From: an uncultured Collinsella sp. | GTDB lineage: Bacteria; Actinomycetota; Coriobacteriia; Coriobacteriales; Coriobacteriaceae | DNA: 19,169 nucleotides | Direction: 5' to 3' | Assembly (NCBI GenBank): GCA_958421035.1 | Contig: CATZKS010000026.1 | Span: 1-19,169 of the forward strand | Part shown: piece after piece, positions 6,713-14,270 of the stretch | Numbering within the stretch: the first letter of the stretch is position 1 | Layout: each line of letters opens with the position of its first letter | Notes under the pieces: generated by a model | What the model was told of the DNA's origin: nothing | What the model saw: only the letters and a program-made list of their open reading frames with translations | Database searches by the model: none | Translations under genes and position numbers: made by a program

Positions 6713-6786
6713 CAGCGAAGTGTGTGCAGGGAATCTTTTTTGAAAAGATTTCGGCGACGTTTCCCGCCGGTCGAATGGGCGGCTGG

Positions 6787-6817
6787 GCGGGCGGGCGACC
6801 TTGGCCTTCCCGCCCGC
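6787..6817 (-). terminator. GC-rich hairpin after the C69 gene
   Basis: A 9-bp perfect stem GCGGGCGGG/CCCGCCCGC (6787-6795 and 6809-6817) starts about 20 nt after the C69 stop. No T-tract follows, so termination is uncertain; it may act as a 3' stabiliser. Confidence 0.35.
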
Positions 6818-6836
6818 GCCTTAAGGTGAGGGGTTC

Positions 6837-8639
6837 TTAGGCCTTTTTGCGACGATAGAGCACGAAGCCGCAGACACCGATGACGACGACGGCGCCAACG
6901 GCCATGGCGGCCATGTTGTTGCCCTCGGACTTCTCCTCGGTGGCCTCTTCCTTCTCGACCTCGGGCTCGGCAACGTCCTTATCGGAGAGGGCCTCGTCGG
7001 CGTAGGTGATGGACTCGACCAGGCAGTCGTTGTCGGCATCGTAGTCGCTCGGGACGAACTCCTCGGAGAAGTCGCCCTCCTTGAGGTAGTCACGCATTTC
7101 CTCGAGCATAGCCTTGCACTTGAGGTAGGTGTTTTTGGTGGCAGCCTTGCCGGCCTTGTTGGCCAGGGTGGTGCGGGCCTCGGTGTCCTCGGCGGCCTGC
7201 ATGGCCTCGTCGACGGTCAGGTTCTGCTCGATGAGCTCCTTCTGCAGGGCGTCGAGGTAGGCGCGGACGCCGGTAGCGCAGTGATCGCGGTTCTCATAGG
7301 CGAGCGTGTTGATGTCCATGAGGACGTAGTTGATGGAGTTCTTGGGCTCCTCGTTGTTTACAACGTCTTCCTCTTCGCAGTGATCGAAGGAGACATCCTG
7401 ATCGCTGAAGTAGGGGCTGACCTCGGTGAGCAGTGCGGAGTAGAGGGGGATAGCGACGGAGAACTCGGCGTTGGAGAGCATCTCCCACTGGATGGTCGCG
7501 ATTTCGGGGTCCATGCCGTGGCGGATCTGGAAGGTGTGGATCTCGGTGTTGCGGTTGGAGCCGATAGCATAGGCGCCGTCGGTGTTGGCGTTGAGACCGG
7601 CGACATTCTCGCCGCGAGCAGCGAAGCTGCGGATCATCTCAAAGGTGTTCCAGTCGGACTTGCCGGGCTGGAAGAACAGCGGCTGCATCTCGTGGACCAG
7701 GGCGCCGGTCGTGGCGCGAGCGTCTTCACGCTCGTCCTTGACGATCTCGTAGTCAGTGCCTTCAGCCAGCGGGGCCATGAAGTAATCGCGACCCTGGATA
7801 TAGCGCGACCACTGGTGCATACCGGCCTCGCCGATCTCCTCGCCGTAGGTCTTGGCGACGTCGAACTTGCCGTCAGTGTACTCGGCAAAGCCCTTCTCCT
7901 TAGGCATGGACTCGATGCCCTCGGAATGGAGACAGTTCTCGGTGTCGTCGAGGTCGACGTCATAGGTGAGGTTGCCGATGTTGGGGTTGAGCGAGGCGAT
8001 GTCATCGGCGAGCCTCATGGCAATCCACTGATGGCCGGAAAGCGCGGCGAACAGCCAGGTCTCGGTGCTGTCGGCGATGATGATCTGGTCGTTGGAGCAG
8101 ACGCCCTGCTCGTCGATCAGGCTGCCGATGAGCTCGACGCCCTCGCGGGCCGTGGCGCTCTCGCCCAGGATGACGCTGGCATAGCTGTACTCGCCAATGC
8201 CAGTCTCCTCGGTGATGGGGTCGGCTTCTTCGGCCTTCTCGTTATAGGAGGTGCTCAACGTGGCAGAGCAGGAGACGCCCTTCTCGTTGATGCCGGCTTC
8301 GGAATATGCGTCGTAGCGATCTTCCCACTGCGAGGGGTTGTCGCGAACGAAGGTGTAGCGGTAGGTTGCGCCCTTGGACTTGTATTCAAAACCGGACTCG
8401 ACCGATGTGTACTCGTTGCCGTCCTTGTGTGCGGGCTCAATGCCAAAGTGCTTGACATAGCGCGGACCGAAGTCCTCGGAACGGCCATAGTACGTGTTGC
8501 CGTCTGCCGTGAGCTTGCTACCCATGTAGATCTGGGTGCAGGCGAGCGCCGAAGTCGGCATGGCCATGATGGCCGCTGCTCCAAACGCAAGGCCGCAGCC
8601 GAGCTTTTTGAGCGTGTTGACAGGATGAGTAAACCTCAT
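6837..8639 (-). CDS. Secreted, membrane-anchored C69 family dipeptidase
   Basis: A 600-aa N-terminal-nucleophile hydrolase of peptidase family C69 (PepD-like dipeptidases, related to choloylglycine hydrolases), acting outside the cell on short peptides. Residues 1-33 form a signal peptide (KK at 11-12, hydrophobic core, TSALA). Cleavage after Ala33 exposes Cys34 in CTQIYMGSKLTADG, the position of the family's catalytic N-terminal Cys; YGRSEDFG follows. The end is an acidic Glu-rich stalk, a single membrane span (about 576-595) and RRKKA; no LPXTG is present. The frame is open 20 codons further upstream, but ATG at 8637-8639 has GGGAGG close by and starts the signal peptide. It is preceded by a dyad-rich regulatory region. 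Substrate specificity is unknown; bile-salt hydrolase activity is not indicated by length or context. Confidence 0.88.
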   Translation of the reverse strand: MRFTHPVNTLKKLGCGLAFGAAAIMAMPTSALACTQIYMGSKLTADGNTYYGRSEDFGPRYVKHFGIEPAHKDGNEYTSVESGFEYKSKGATYRYTFVRDNPSQWEDRYDAYSEAGINEKGVSCSATLSTSYNEKAEEADPITEETGIGEYSYASVILGESATAREGVELIGSLIDEQGVCSNDQIIIADSTETWLFAALSGHQWIAMRLADDIASLNPNIGNLTYDVDLDDTENCLHSEGIESMPKEKGFAEYTDGKFDVAKTYGEEIGEAGMHQWSRYIQGRDYFMAPLAEGTDYEIVKDEREDARATTGALVHEMQPLFFQPGKSDWNTFEMIRSFAARGENVAGLNANTDGAYAIGSNRNTEIHTFQIRHGMDPEIATIQWEMLSNAEFSVAIPLYSALLTEVSPYFSDQDVSFDHCEEEDVVNNEEPKNSINYVLMDINTLAYENRDHCATGVRAYLDALQKELIEQNLTVDEAMQAAEDTEARTTLANKAGKAATKNTYLKCKAMLEEMRDYLKEGDFSEEFVPSDYDADNDCLVESITYADEALSDKDVAEPEVEKEEATEEKSEGNNMAAMAVGAVVVIGVCGFVLYRRKKA

Positions 8640-8947
8640 GATCCCTCCCAACTGTTGAGACCCTACAAAACTGTGTGGAATCTCAGCTAATAAATACATC
8701 TATTAGCCTATCGGAAGTCTAAATAGTATTCATCTATTTCGATGAAATACTCGATGAGCGTCCTAAAATATGCGATGAGCGGATAAGAATACTCATTATC
8801 TAACTTTATTTAAATAAAGACGCCCTGCAATTACTGTACCTGAATAAAGCGCCTTGCACGGGGCACAAAGAAAAATCCCCCGCTGTCTGGCAAATGCATA
8901 AACAACGGGGGAGACGATAATTGGATGAATATCATACCGATGTGGAA
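8640..8947. promoter_or_regulatory. AT-rich intergenic region with dyads and GATGA repeats
   Basis: A 308-bp gap holding, from left to right: dyad GCTAATA-N8-TATTAGC (8686-8707); dyad AGTATTCATC / GATGAAATACT with one bulged base (8725-8751); GATGA repeats at 8741, 8753 and 8774 plus inverted CTCAT at 8792; a perfect palindrome CTTTATTTAAATAAAG (8804-8819); and a minus-strand terminator (8871-8912). It is much more AT-rich than its surroundings. The first elements lie where the C69 promoter and operators would be expected. No reading frame was supported. Confidence 0.5.
8871..8912 (-). terminator. Terminator of the lipid kinase/miniprotein transcript
   Basis: On the minus strand TCCCCCGTTGT pairs with ACAGCGGGGGA (arms 8902-8912 and 8876-8886, one G-U) and is followed by TTTTT (8871-8875). 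It lies 36 nt after the miniprotein stop. Confidence 0.85.
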
Positions 8948-9040
8948 TTACTTCTTCCGGCGGTGGATCACGTTAATCGCATAGCCGACGAGCATGGCCA
9001 AGACGATGACGATAAAGCCAATCAGGGGGTTGTCGTTCAT
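8948..9040 (-). CDS. 30-aa single-span membrane miniprotein
   Basis: A short ORF, ATG (9038-9040) to TAA (8948-8950), encoding 30 aa: MNDNPL, a hydrophobic stretch (about 7-25, IGFIVIVLAMLVGYAINVI) and the basic tail HRRKK. AGGAGG lies 5 nt before the ATG, one of the strongest ribosome binding sites in the window, and overlaps the end of the lipid kinase gene, whose stop is 9 nt upstream; the two are probably coupled. A terminator follows directly. The predicted topology is one span with the positive end inside. No family is recognised. It could be a small regulator of the kinase or another membrane protein; this is conjecture. Confidence 0.75.
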   Translation of the reverse strand: MNDNPLIGFIVIVLAMLVGYAINVIHRRKK

Positions 9041-9049
9041 GGGGTCCTC

Positions 9050-9967
9050 CTATTTTCCGAGCGGGGAGAATTCGTCGACGATGAGGTCGAGGCATTGCGG
9101 AAGTGCGCGGGCTCCAAAGACGCCCGAGTTGCTGGAGATGATTTCGCCATCGAACTGCATGCCCAGTGACGGGGTGCAGGTGATCTTGGCTTCCTTGGTC
9201 TGGATGATCTTGAACTGCGGACGGCCGAGCACCTTGCCGGCGGGGTCGAGTGCAGCGGTGATCACGGTGGGCAGGAGCTGGACGGTTTTTACGGGCTCGA
9301 TGACCGCGATGTCGACCATGCCGTCGTTCATACGGCAATCGGGGAACAGGTTGATATCGTTTTGAATGACCGAGGTGTTGCCGGCCATGCAGCAGATGCC
9401 ATCGAGCTCCTCGACAATGCCGTCATGCTCAATCGTAAAATGCGCCACCGTGGGGTTGGGTGTGGCGAGCGCCGACAGGAAATAGGCGATCTCGCCGATG
9501 TCGTTTTTGGCGGGGGCGGCCTTCATCATGATCTCGGCGTCGAAGCCCGAGCCGGCGATGATGATAAAGCCGTGGCGCTTCTCGTTGCCGTTCTCGTCGA
9601 GCCAAAAGAGCTCGCCCATGTCCACTTTGACCGTGCGACCGGCGCGGCAAGCCTTGGCAAGCGCCGCTGCCTCGGGGGCATTACCGATGTTGTTAAAGAA
9701 CAGGCAGGCTGTGCCGGAGGGGAAGACGAGCGTGGGGACACCGCACCCGCGCATTTGGTCGAGCACGTTGGAGACGGTGCCGTCGCCGCCCGAAACGACC
9801 ACGCGATCAAACTCGCGCACGTCTGCCACGGCGTCCTCGGGTTCCATGCCATCGCCGATAAAGCGCATCACGACCTCGTCGCCGCCCTGCGCGAGGGCGT
9901 GCGTGAACGCGTAGATTTCATCTGAGCTGGGGCCCGATGCCGGGTTGTGGATGATAAGGCAGCGCAT
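9050..9967 (-). CDS. Diacylglycerol kinase-family lipid kinase
   Basis: A 305-aa protein of the DagK/YegS/sphingosine-kinase-like family, which phosphorylates diacylglycerol or a similar lipid at the cytoplasmic membrane using ATP. The N-terminus IIHNPASG (5-12) and the nucleotide-binding loop VVVSGGDGTVSNVL (56-69) are diagnostic. The second motif, normally P-x-GTGNDFAR or GTGNLLARNLG, reads PSGTACLFFNNIG (83-95), with Cys88 where Asn is usual. The C-terminal beta domain includes MNDGMVDIAVIEP and MQFDGEI. The start is ATG (9965-9967) with only a weak GGGA upstream. It probably forms an operon with the 30-aa membrane protein and is divergent from RNase D. Lipid substrate unknown. Confidence 0.85.
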   Translation of the reverse strand: MRCLIIHNPASGPSSDEIYAFTHALAQGGDEVVMRFIGDGMEPEDAVADVREFDRVVVSGGDGTVSNVLDQMRGCGVPTLVFPSGTACLFFNNIGNAPEAAALAKACRAGRTVKVDMGELFWLDENGNEKRHGFIIIAGSGFDAEIMMKAAPAKNDIGEIAYFLSALATPNPTVAHFTIEHDGIVEELDGICCMAGNTSVIQNDINLFPDCRMNDGMVDIAVIEPVKTVQLLPTVITAALDPAGKVLGRPQFKIIQTKEAKITCTPSLGMQFDGEIISSNSGVFGARALPQCLDLIVDEFSPLGK

Positions 9968-9974
9968 ACTTACG

Positions 9975-10003
9975 TTCCCGTTCTGTGACTAACCGAGTAT
10001 AGT
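9975..10003 (+). promoter_or_regulatory. Possible RNase D promoter
   Basis: TTCCCG (9975-9980) and TATAGT (9998-10003) are 17 nt apart in the 98-bp gap between divergent genes. The -35 is poor. Confidence 0.3.
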
Positions 10004-10065
10004 TGTAAGGCAATGCCGATATCCTACCCGTGTTTTTCGGGCCTAACCTTATTCGATGGGTTGAT

Positions 10066-11199
10066 ATGTACATTTCCACACATCAGGCTTTACTCGACTT
10101 CTGCCAGCGCGCCCGCGAGTTCGACGCGATTGCCGTCGATACCGAGTTTTTGCGCGAGCGCACGTTCCACCCGCGCCTGTGCCTGGTTCAGATTGCCACC
10201 CCTGCCGAGAGCGTCGCGGTCGATCCCCTGGTGATCGATGACCTGTCGCCGCTCGCTGAGCTTATGGCCGACGAGAGCGTGACTAAGGTCTTTCACGCTT
10301 GCTCGCAGGATATGGAGGTTATGCTCCATACCGTGGGCGTGCTGCCGCGTCCCATTTTTGACACGCAGGTGGCCGCCGCCTTTTTGGGCGAGCGCCAGCA
10401 GATTTCCTACGGCGCGCTCGTGCAGACGTTTTGCGGCGTCTCATTGCCCAAGACCGAGTCACTGACCGATTGGTCGCGCCGCCCGCTGACCGACAAACAG
10501 ATCGAGTACGCGATTGATGACGTCAAGTACCTGATCGTCGCCTATACCGAGATGATGAGTCGCTTGCGCGAGCTGGGCCGGGTGGACTGGGTACTCGACG
10601 AGTTGCGTCCGCTGGCCGACGAGTCGCACTATTGCGCCGATCGTCACGAGGCATTCCGCAAGGTCAAGCGCATCAACTCCTGCAGCCGCCATCAGCTGGG
10701 CATTGCGCGCGAGCTTGCCGCTTGGCGCGAGGACCGCGCCGAGCGCCGCAACATCCCGCGCAAGTGGGTCATGTCCGACGATACGCTGCTGGCGCTCGTC
10801 AAGCGCAACCCTGTGCGTGTTGAGGAGTTCCGCAGCATCCGCGGCACCGACCAGCTGGGGGAGCGCGATGTGGATGGCGCGCTCATGGCCATCAAGCGCG
10901 GCGCGAGCTGTCCGCACGATCGCCTGCCGCTCATGGTGCGCGGGCACCGTCAGATTTCGCCGGAGTTGGAGAGCGTGACGGACCTGATGTATGCTCTCAT
11001 TCGCCTGGTTGCCGAGCGCTCGGGCGTGGCGACCTCGGTCATTGCCTCGCGCGATGACCTGGCCGACTATATTGAGCATCCCGAGCAGAGCCCCCTGCGC
11101 GAAGGCTGGCGTTTTGAGCTCGTGGGCTCGCGCCTGGACGATCTGCTCTCGGGCAACATGGGACTCACCGTGAAGGATGGAAAGATTGAGTTGCTATAG
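10066..11199 (+). CDS. rnd: Ribonuclease D
   Basis: A 377-aa DEDDy 3'-5' exoribonuclease with HRDC domains, acting in trimming the 3' ends of tRNA and other stable RNAs. Exonuclease motifs are AVDTEF (Asp25, Glu27), HACSQDMEV (Asp82) and YAIDDVKYL (Tyr148, Asp152). The HRDC domain begins at about residue 203 (RHQLGIARELAAWRE) and includes IPRKWVMSDDTLL; a second HRDC-like part follows to the C-terminus. The length fits E. coli RNase D (about 375 aa). A GTG at 10030 would add 12 residues but has no ribosome binding site; ATG at 10066 begins just before the conserved fold, though its own site (GATGGG) is weak. Confidence 0.9.
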   Translation: MYISTHQALLDFCQRAREFDAIAVDTEFLRERTFHPRLCLVQIATPAESVAVDPLVIDDLSPLAELMADESVTKVFHACSQDMEVMLHTVGVLPRPIFDTQVAAAFLGERQQISYGALVQTFCGVSLPKTESLTDWSRRPLTDKQIEYAIDDVKYLIVAYTEMMSRLRELGRVDWVLDELRPLADESHYCADRHEAFRKVKRINSCSRHQLGIARELAAWREDRAERRNIPRKWVMSDDTLLALVKRNPVRVEEFRSIRGTDQLGERDVDGALMAIKRGASCPHDRLPLMVRGHRQISPELESVTDLMYALIRLVAERSGVATSVIASRDDLADYIEHPEQSPLREGWRFELVGSRLDDLLSGNMGLTVKDGKIELL

Positions 11200-11263
11200 G
11201 GAAGCCTAGCCGCTTGAGTGGGTAGAATGCCTCCAACGTGTAACTCGATTCGGAGGAATTCGC

Positions 11264-11968
11264 ATGCCTTATTACTATGGATACGGCTTTGGCATTGACC
11301 CGCTGTACCTGCTGGTTGTTCTTGTCTGCACGGTGCTTGGCCTTGCTGCGCAGAGCTATATCAACTCGACATACAAGACCTGGTCCAAGGTTCGCTCGGA
11401 CGGCGACACGGGTGCCACGGTCGCTCGTCGCATGCTCGATGCCAACGGTTGCAACGCCGTGGGCGTCAAGGGCGTTGCCGGCGAGCTCACCGATCATTAC
11501 AACCCGCAGGACAACAACCTGTATCTGTCGGATGCCAACCGTTCGGGCGGGTCGGTCGCAAGCGTTGCCGTCGCCTGCCACGAGGCGGGCCATGCCGCCC
11601 AGCGTCAAAGTGGTTATGCCATGATGAAGGTACGTACCGCTTTGGTCCCCGTCGTCAACTTTACCCAAAACACCTGGACGATCGTGCTGCTCATGGGCCT
11701 GTTCATGAACATCGCGGGGCTCACGACCCTCGCGCTGGTCTTCTTCTCGTTTAGCGTGTTGTTCCAGCTGGTTACGCTGCCGGTCGAGATCGATGCCAGT
11801 CGCCGCGCCGTGGCGTATATCGAGCAGTCGGGCATGAGTTCCAAGCAGGTCAACGGCGCCAAGAAGGTGCTGACGGCAGCCGCGCTTACCTATGTGGCCG
11901 CAGCGCTCACTTCGATCATTCAACTGCTCTACCTGATGGCTCGCTACAACAGAAACTCCAACCGATAA
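11264..11968 (+). CDS. YugP-like zinc metallopeptidase, membrane
   Basis: A 234-aa membrane protein of the neutral zinc metallopeptidase family typified by Bacillus YugP. There is one N-terminal span (about 13-32), the zinc site HEAGH (106-110, His106, Glu107, His110), two central spans (about 137-171), and EIDASRRA (175-182), whose Glu is a likely third ligand; a C-terminal span is at about 205-226. GGAGGA lies ahead of the ATG. The very N-terminus is Tyr/Gly rich (MPYYYGYGFG), common in this family. Substrate and role are not known. Confidence 0.87.
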   Translation: MPYYYGYGFGIDPLYLLVVLVCTVLGLAAQSYINSTYKTWSKVRSDGDTGATVARRMLDANGCNAVGVKGVAGELTDHYNPQDNNLYLSDANRSGGSVASVAVACHEAGHAAQRQSGYAMMKVRTALVPVVNFTQNTWTIVLLMGLFMNIAGLTTLALVFFSFSVLFQLVTLPVEIDASRRAVAYIEQSGMSSKQVNGAKKVLTAAALTYVAAALTSIIQLLYLMARYNRNSNR

Positions 11969-11984
11969 CAAATAGGACAGGCAG

Positions 11985-12014
11985 GCGCCGCGGGGATTCG
12001 TGTCCACGCGGCGC
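11985..12014. terminator. GC-rich hairpin after the metallopeptidase gene
   Basis: A perfect 8-bp stem GCGCCGCG/CGCGGCGC (11985-11992, 12007-12014) with a 14-nt loop lies 17 nt after the stop. There is no T-tract, so it is at best a weak terminator. Confidence 0.35.
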
Positions 12015-12083
12015 TGTACTATGTGTTGGACTTAAATTTGCACGGGGCCGGAGCCTCTGTGCGCGATAACGAAAGGAGGCTGC

Positions 12084-13535
12084 GTGGCAGGCTGGAATCT
12101 GACCGGCAATACCGTTTCCGCCGAGTTCGACGGATCGGACGAGCAAGAGCGCAAAGAGCTCAGCGTGAGCCAAGCGGTGGAGATCGCCGCCGGCGCGCTC
12201 GATGCCATTCCGCAGCTGAGCGTTTTGGGTGAGGTCACGGGTTTTCGTGGTCCCAATGCCCGAAGCGGCCACTGCTACTTCCAAATCAAGGACGACTCGG
12301 CGGCCGTCGACTGCATCATCTGGAAGGGCGCCTACCTTAAGCGCACCTTCGACTTGCGCGACGGCATGCAGGTGAGCTTTAAGGGCAACTTCAATCTCTA
12401 CAAGCCCACGGGTCGTATGAGCTTCGTCGCCCGCTCGTTCTCGCTGGCGGGGGAGGGCTTGCTGCGTCAGCAGGTGGCTCAGTTGGCCGAAAAGCTGCGT
12501 CGCGAGGGCCTGATGGACGAGGCGCGCAAACGTCGCATTCCGGTGTTTTGCTCGCGTGTGGCGGTCGTCACCTCGCTTTCGGGCGCCGTAATCGACGACG
12601 TTAAGCGCACATTGCGCCGTCGCAACCCGCTCGTCGAGCTTGTCTGCGTGGGCGCAAAGGTCCAGGGCGAGGGTGCGCCGGCAGAGCTTATTGAAGGCCT
12701 GCGTCGCGCCGCTGCCATTACGCCGGCGCCCGATTGCATTTTGCTCGTGCGTGGCGGCGGTTCCTTCGAGGACCTCATGACCTTTAACGACGAGGAGCTT
12801 GCCCGTGCGGTGGCAGCCTGTCCCGTGCCCGTGGTGACGGGCATTGGGCATGAGCCCGATACCTCGATCTGCGACATGGTGAGCGACCGTCGCGCCTCCA
12901 CGCCAACGGCAGCGGCAGAATCGGTGGCGCCGGCTATGACGGAGTTGGCCGATGTGCTCGAGGCGCGCCATCAGCGTCTGGGTGCTGCGATGGCATCGAT
13001 GATTGGGTCGGATCAGGTCGATCTGGAAATGCTCGACCAGCGTGGTCGTCGTGCCTGGGACACCTATACGGCTCGTCTGGGTGACGCGCTCGATGCGGCC
13101 GCGTGCCGCCCGTGCCTCAACGATCCAACGTTTATGGTCGAGCGTCGCGAGTCTGAGCTTGCCTTGACGGCCGATCGTCTGTCCGGCGCCATAACGCGTT
13201 CGGTTGGGGCCTTCCGCTCCAACTTCGAGCGTCTGCCCGAGCGCTTGATCGCAAGCACCTCGGGGCTCGATGGCAAGCGCCATGCGCTCACGCTTGCGAG
13301 TTCCCGCCTGGAGCATCAGGGGCGCACGATGCTCAACAAGCCCGCGTCCGACCTGGGCCGTGCGGCAGCCTCACTCGATGCTCTGTCACCGCTCAAGGTG
13401 CTTGCTCGCGGCTATTCCATCGCGTACAGCGATGATGGTGTGGCCACGAGCGCCAAGACCTTTAAGCCCGGCGACGCCATCCGCGTGCGCATGGCAGACG
13501 GCAACGTGGCTGCAACGGTCGATACGGTCGAGTAG
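12084..13535 (+). CDS. xseA: Exodeoxyribonuclease VII large subunit
   Basis: A 483-aa catalytic subunit of exonuclease VII, which degrades single-stranded DNA into oligonucleotides with the XseB subunit. The N-terminal OB-fold spans about 26-125 (LSVLGEVTGF, GHCYFQIKD, GRMSFVARSF). The catalytic domain carries SRVAVVTSLSGAVIDDV (157-173), LVRGGGSFEDL (221-231) and GIGHEPDTSICDMVSDRRAS (253-272). A long helical region then leads to the C-terminal LARGYSIAYSDDG. The start is GTG (12084), fixed by AAAGGAGG 6 nt upstream. xseB follows after 42 nt. Length is normal (about 450-490). Confidence 0.95.
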   Translation: MAGWNLTGNTVSAEFDGSDEQERKELSVSQAVEIAAGALDAIPQLSVLGEVTGFRGPNARSGHCYFQIKDDSAAVDCIIWKGAYLKRTFDLRDGMQVSFKGNFNLYKPTGRMSFVARSFSLAGEGLLRQQVAQLAEKLRREGLMDEARKRRIPVFCSRVAVVTSLSGAVIDDVKRTLRRRNPLVELVCVGAKVQGEGAPAELIEGLRRAAAITPAPDCILLVRGGGSFEDLMTFNDEELARAVAACPVPVVTGIGHEPDTSICDMVSDRRASTPTAAAESVAPAMTELADVLEARHQRLGAAMASMIGSDQVDLEMLDQRGRRAWDTYTARLGDALDAAACRPCLNDPTFMVERRESELALTADRLSGAITRSVGAFRSNFERLPERLIASTSGLDGKRHALTLASSRLEHQGRTMLNKPASDLGRAAASLDALSPLKVLARGYSIAYSDDGVATSAKTFKPGDAIRVRMADGNVAATVDTVE

Positions 13536-13577
13536 GCCGCGTTTCATAGCGATAAACCTTTAGGAAAGGAAACAGAT

Positions 13578-13844
13578 ATGGCAGAGAAGACCCCGGTCGA
13601 GCAGCTTACGTACAAGCAGGCCTCGCAGGAGCTGGAACTCATCATCCGCAGCTTGGAGTCGGGCGATATGGAGCTTGAGGAGTCGCTCGAGAGCTATACC
13701 CGCGGCGTAGAGCTCCTCAAGAGCCTGCGTACTCGCTTGTCCGATGCCGAGCAGAAGGTCTCGGTGCTCCTTAAGGACGTCGACGGCAACGACGTGCTCG
13801 CCGACGGCGAAGCCGCCAACACCGACGACAGTCTCTCGTTCTAA
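13578..13844 (+). CDS. xseB: Exodeoxyribonuclease VII small subunit
   Basis: An 88-aa small helical subunit that binds the XseA helical arm in multiple copies. The family pattern is clear: YKQASQELELIIRSLESGDMELEESLESYTRGVELLKS. The last 15 or so residues form an acidic tail. AGGAAAGGAAAC precedes the ATG. It lies 42 nt after xseA in the same operon; expression ratio is typically in excess over XseA. Confidence 0.95.
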   Translation: MAEKTPVEQLTYKQASQELELIIRSLESGDMELEESLESYTRGVELLKSLRTRLSDAEQKVSVLLKDVDGNDVLADGEAANTDDSLSF

Positions 13845-13851
13845 CCATCTC

Positions 13852-13874
13852 GACCAAATATAATTACCTTGGTC
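13852..13874 (+). promoter_or_regulatory. HIT gene promoter with inverted repeat over the -10
   Basis: A perfect consensus -10 TATAAT (13859-13864) lies inside the dyad GACCAA-N11-TTGGTC (13852-13857, 13869-13874), 30 nt ahead of the HIT gene start. No convincing -35 is seen. The dyad is placed where a repressor would block RNA polymerase. Confidence 0.5.
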
Positions 13875-13893
13875 TGTGAGAAAGGAACCAACC

Positions 13894-14229
13894 ATGTGTG
13901 ATTGCATCTTCTGCAAAATTGCCAACCACGAGATCCCCTCGACCGTCGTTTACGAGGACGACCAAGTCATCGCCTTCGACGACCTCAACCCCCAGGCGCC
14001 GGTCCACACGCTCGTGATCCCTAAGAAGCACTACAGCGATATCGCCGATAACGTGCCGGCCGAGACCATGGGCGCCATGGCTCACGCCATCCAGGAGGTC
14101 GCTAAGGCCAAGGGCTTGGAGGACGGTTTCCGCGTCATCTCCAACAAGGGCGTCAACGCCGGCCAGACCGTCATGCACTTCCACATGCACGTCCTCGGCG
14201 GCAAAAACCTGGGCGAGAACCTCATCTGA
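13894..14229 (+). CDS. HIT family hydrolase (HinT-like)
   Basis: A 111-aa histidine triad protein, probably a purine nucleoside phosphoramidase of the HinT type. It opens with CDCIFCKIANHEIPS (2-16), with a CxxC pair typical of this branch, and ends with the triad HFHMHVLGG (His95, His97, His99). The frame is open to a GTG at 13876, but GAAAGGAA lies upstream of ATG 13894 and overlaps those codons, so 13894 is chosen. It appears to have its own promoter despite lying close to xseAB. Confidence 0.93.
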   Translation: MCDCIFCKIANHEIPSTVVYEDDQVIAFDDLNPQAPVHTLVIPKKHYSDIADNVPAETMGAMAHAIQEVAKAKGLEDGFRVISNKGVNAGQTVMHFHMHVLGGKNLGENLI

Positions 14230-14270
14230 GGGCGCGTAGTCCGTCGACTTGGCTGCCTTTGGAGTAATCT

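Larger units (their letters stand above)
6431..6836 (-). promoter_or_regulatory. Trp attenuator leader region of the ECF operon
   Basis: The 406-bp gap between the C69 gene and trpP. In transcript order it holds a GC hairpin (possible end of the C69 transcript), an extended -10 promoter (6704-6712), a leader peptide ORF (6645-6577) with three Trp codons, a 7-bp pairing of the Trp-codon region GGCGTGA (6602-6608) with TCACGCC (6565-6571), a Rho-independent terminator (6540-6509) and the trpP RBS. This is the architecture of ribosome-mediated transcription attenuation: at high charged Trp-tRNA the ribosome reaches the stop and covers the 6565-6571 segment, allowing termination. I did not find a convincing antiterminator pairing by eye. 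Confidence 0.75.

Noticed and set aside
6732..6750. AT hairpin AATCTTTT/AAAAGATT as a terminator
   Set aside because: Short stem with no GC pairs at its core and no clear T-tract beyond; too weak to call.
6431..6836. A vitamin riboswitch (cobalamin, TPP, FMN) ahead of the ECF operon
   Set aside because: No conserved riboswitch core was recognised, and a Trp leader peptide with terminator explains the region better.
6837..6960. LPXTG sortase anchor at the end of the C69 peptidase
   Set aside because: The stalk-TM-RRKK layout is sortase-like, but no LPXTG or close variant precedes the span.
7281..8690. A 469-codon open frame antisense to the C69 gene
   Set aside because: Low-complexity Val/Gly/Asp-rich translation with no RBS evidence; the C69 protein has clear family motifs on the opposite strand.
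10030..10065. GTG start for RNase D
   Set aside because: No ribosome binding site, and the extra residues do not belong to the conserved fold.
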